Positions 63,651 through 64,000 of a stretch of DNA of 64,000 nucleotides are shown here, piece by piece. The notes beneath the pieces were generated by a model that was not told the origin of the DNA, did no database searches, and saw nothing but the letters and a program-made list of their open reading frames with translations. Every line of letters begins with the position of its first letter. The stretch's first letter is position 1. This DNA is from Lysobacteraceae bacterium (GTDB lineage Bacteria > Bdellovibrionota > UBA1018 > JAGTJX01): contig JAGTJX010000003.1 of NCBI GenBank assembly GCA_023657465.1, positions 247,889 to 311,888 on the forward strand, in the 5' to 3' direction. Both the position numbers and the translations under genes were made by a program.

Positions 63651-64000
63651 TATACGCCTAAATCTTTTGCAGTATTTGCGCCGCCCACTTTAGACGGCTT
63701 AGGAAAATTTACTAAGAGCTTCTCCCGAGCTGAAAGCAAAGCCTTCGGTAGTCGATCTTCAAACTTATTAAAAAACTCAGTGTGCGAAGTAAGCTCGATT
63801 GTCCAGCCTTGAGCATCGATCGCAGTGAGCTCTGAGAATTGCTCTGCAGTGAAGTCAGATCCATCCCAAGTCATGTCTTCGTAACGAGGTACCCAACCCA
63901 TAGGAGATTCAACAGCAGCGCCACGACCACGTACACGGTCCACGATCCACTTGAGAACACGCATGTTTTCACCGAATCCTGGCCACATGAATTTCTTATC
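63650..64000 (-). CDS. pckG: Phosphoenolpyruvate carboxykinase (GTP), C-terminal part
   Basis: Runs off the right edge; visible residues begin [18 protein letters not shown], followed by IVDRVRGRG and the C-terminal [13 protein letters not shown] and LTAIDAQGW. This is the GTP-dependent PEP carboxykinase end ([10 protein letters not shown] is family-specific). Converts oxaloacetate to PEP in gluconeogenesis. Cotranscribed with the downstream deaminase. Confidence 0.95.
   Translation of the reverse strand, partial: DKKFMWPGFGENMRVLKWIVDRVRGRGAAVESPMGWVPRYEDMTWDGSDFTAEQFSELTAIDAQGWTIELTSHTEFFNKFEDRLPKALLSAREKLLVNFPKPSKVGGANTAKDLGV

Noticed and set aside
1..64000. CRISPR array, integrase, prophage or rRNA operon
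   Set aside because: No regularly spaced direct repeats with unique spacers, no phage structural genes and no rRNA-like segments were seen; ORF6N and the RAYT alone do not define a prophage or an intact IS.

Overview
The window looks like a chromosomal segment of a Gram-negative bacterium, probably a relative of Bdellovibrio (Bdellovibrionota). The evidence is the abundance of signal peptides, lipoproteins and outer-membrane barrels, two regulators of the TIGR02147/DUF4423 type next to Gly-rich secreted proteins, a deaminase resembling the Bd3614 family, GTP-type PEP carboxykinase, and many predicted secreted proteins of no known family. The placement is an inference from gene content, not from a marker-gene phylogeny. 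Genes are tightly packed, with many 1-4 base ATGA/TAATG overlaps, and no gap longer than about 300 bases lacks a gene. I found no tRNA, rRNA, CRISPR array, prophage or integron. Layout, left to right. 1-3.7 kb: lineage-specific genes, several of them frame-broken, plus a GNAT enzyme. 3.7-9.6 kb: an outer-membrane barrel and an MMPL/RND exporter fused to a LolA-like protein, divergent from a TetR regulator and a LysE-type exporter. 9.6-14.7 kb: a DUF429-like protein and a TM2 protein, then a five-gene overlapping operon (GNAT, Pif1-like helicase, DUF2914-like membrane protein, degenerate receiver domain, DTW-domain tRNA enzyme). 14.7-18.3 kb: a secreted protein, a DEAD-box helicase, and an operon of a small winged-helix protein, a nucleotidyltransferase and RecX behind a strong palindrome. 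18.2-27.5 kb: secreted HExxH protein, RND pump with TolC but no adaptor gene, dicarboxylate/glutamate symporter, secreted proteins. 27.7-33.2 kb: Phd/PIN toxin-antitoxin pair, trypsin-like protease, PAP2 phosphatase, malate dehydrogenase, MscS channel, ferredoxin, methyltransferase. 33.2-39.8 kb: a REP-associated transposase with paired hairpins, a decayed secreted-protein locus next to a TIGR02147 regulator, an ORF6N protein, and an unknown secreted cluster broken at an A9 run. 39.8-43.4 kb: argF divergent from argG-argH. 43.5-46.5 kb: a second, intact TIGR02147/secreted-protein module and a frame-broken barrel. 46.5-50 kb: a MazG-CoaE fusion, YbeY, and prfB with its programmed +1 frameshift. 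50.1-59.8 kb: lipoprotein/barrel pair, PilZ-like protein, and a 2364-residue surface lipoprotein made of about 11 Ig-like repeats, one FN3-like domain, over 1100 residues of Cys-rich repeats and a C-terminal Hint (intein/hedgehog-type) self-processing domain. 59.8-64 kb: a 101-bp copied fragment of ahcY, an AAA/DUF4143-type ATPase, ahcY under an SAH riboswitch, a second pair of REP-like hairpins, a deaminase, and the end of pckG. Three themes stand out. First, the giant Hint lipoprotein and its neighbours are the best candidate for an undescribed surface system. Second, broken reading frames are concentrated in lineage-specific secreted genes, while more than 40 kb of conserved or long genes is intact; this suggests gene decay or contingency switching rather than random sequencing error. 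Third, the regulator plus Gly-rich secreted protein module occurs twice, once intact and once decayed, with matching gene order, overlap and ribosome-binding-site geometry.
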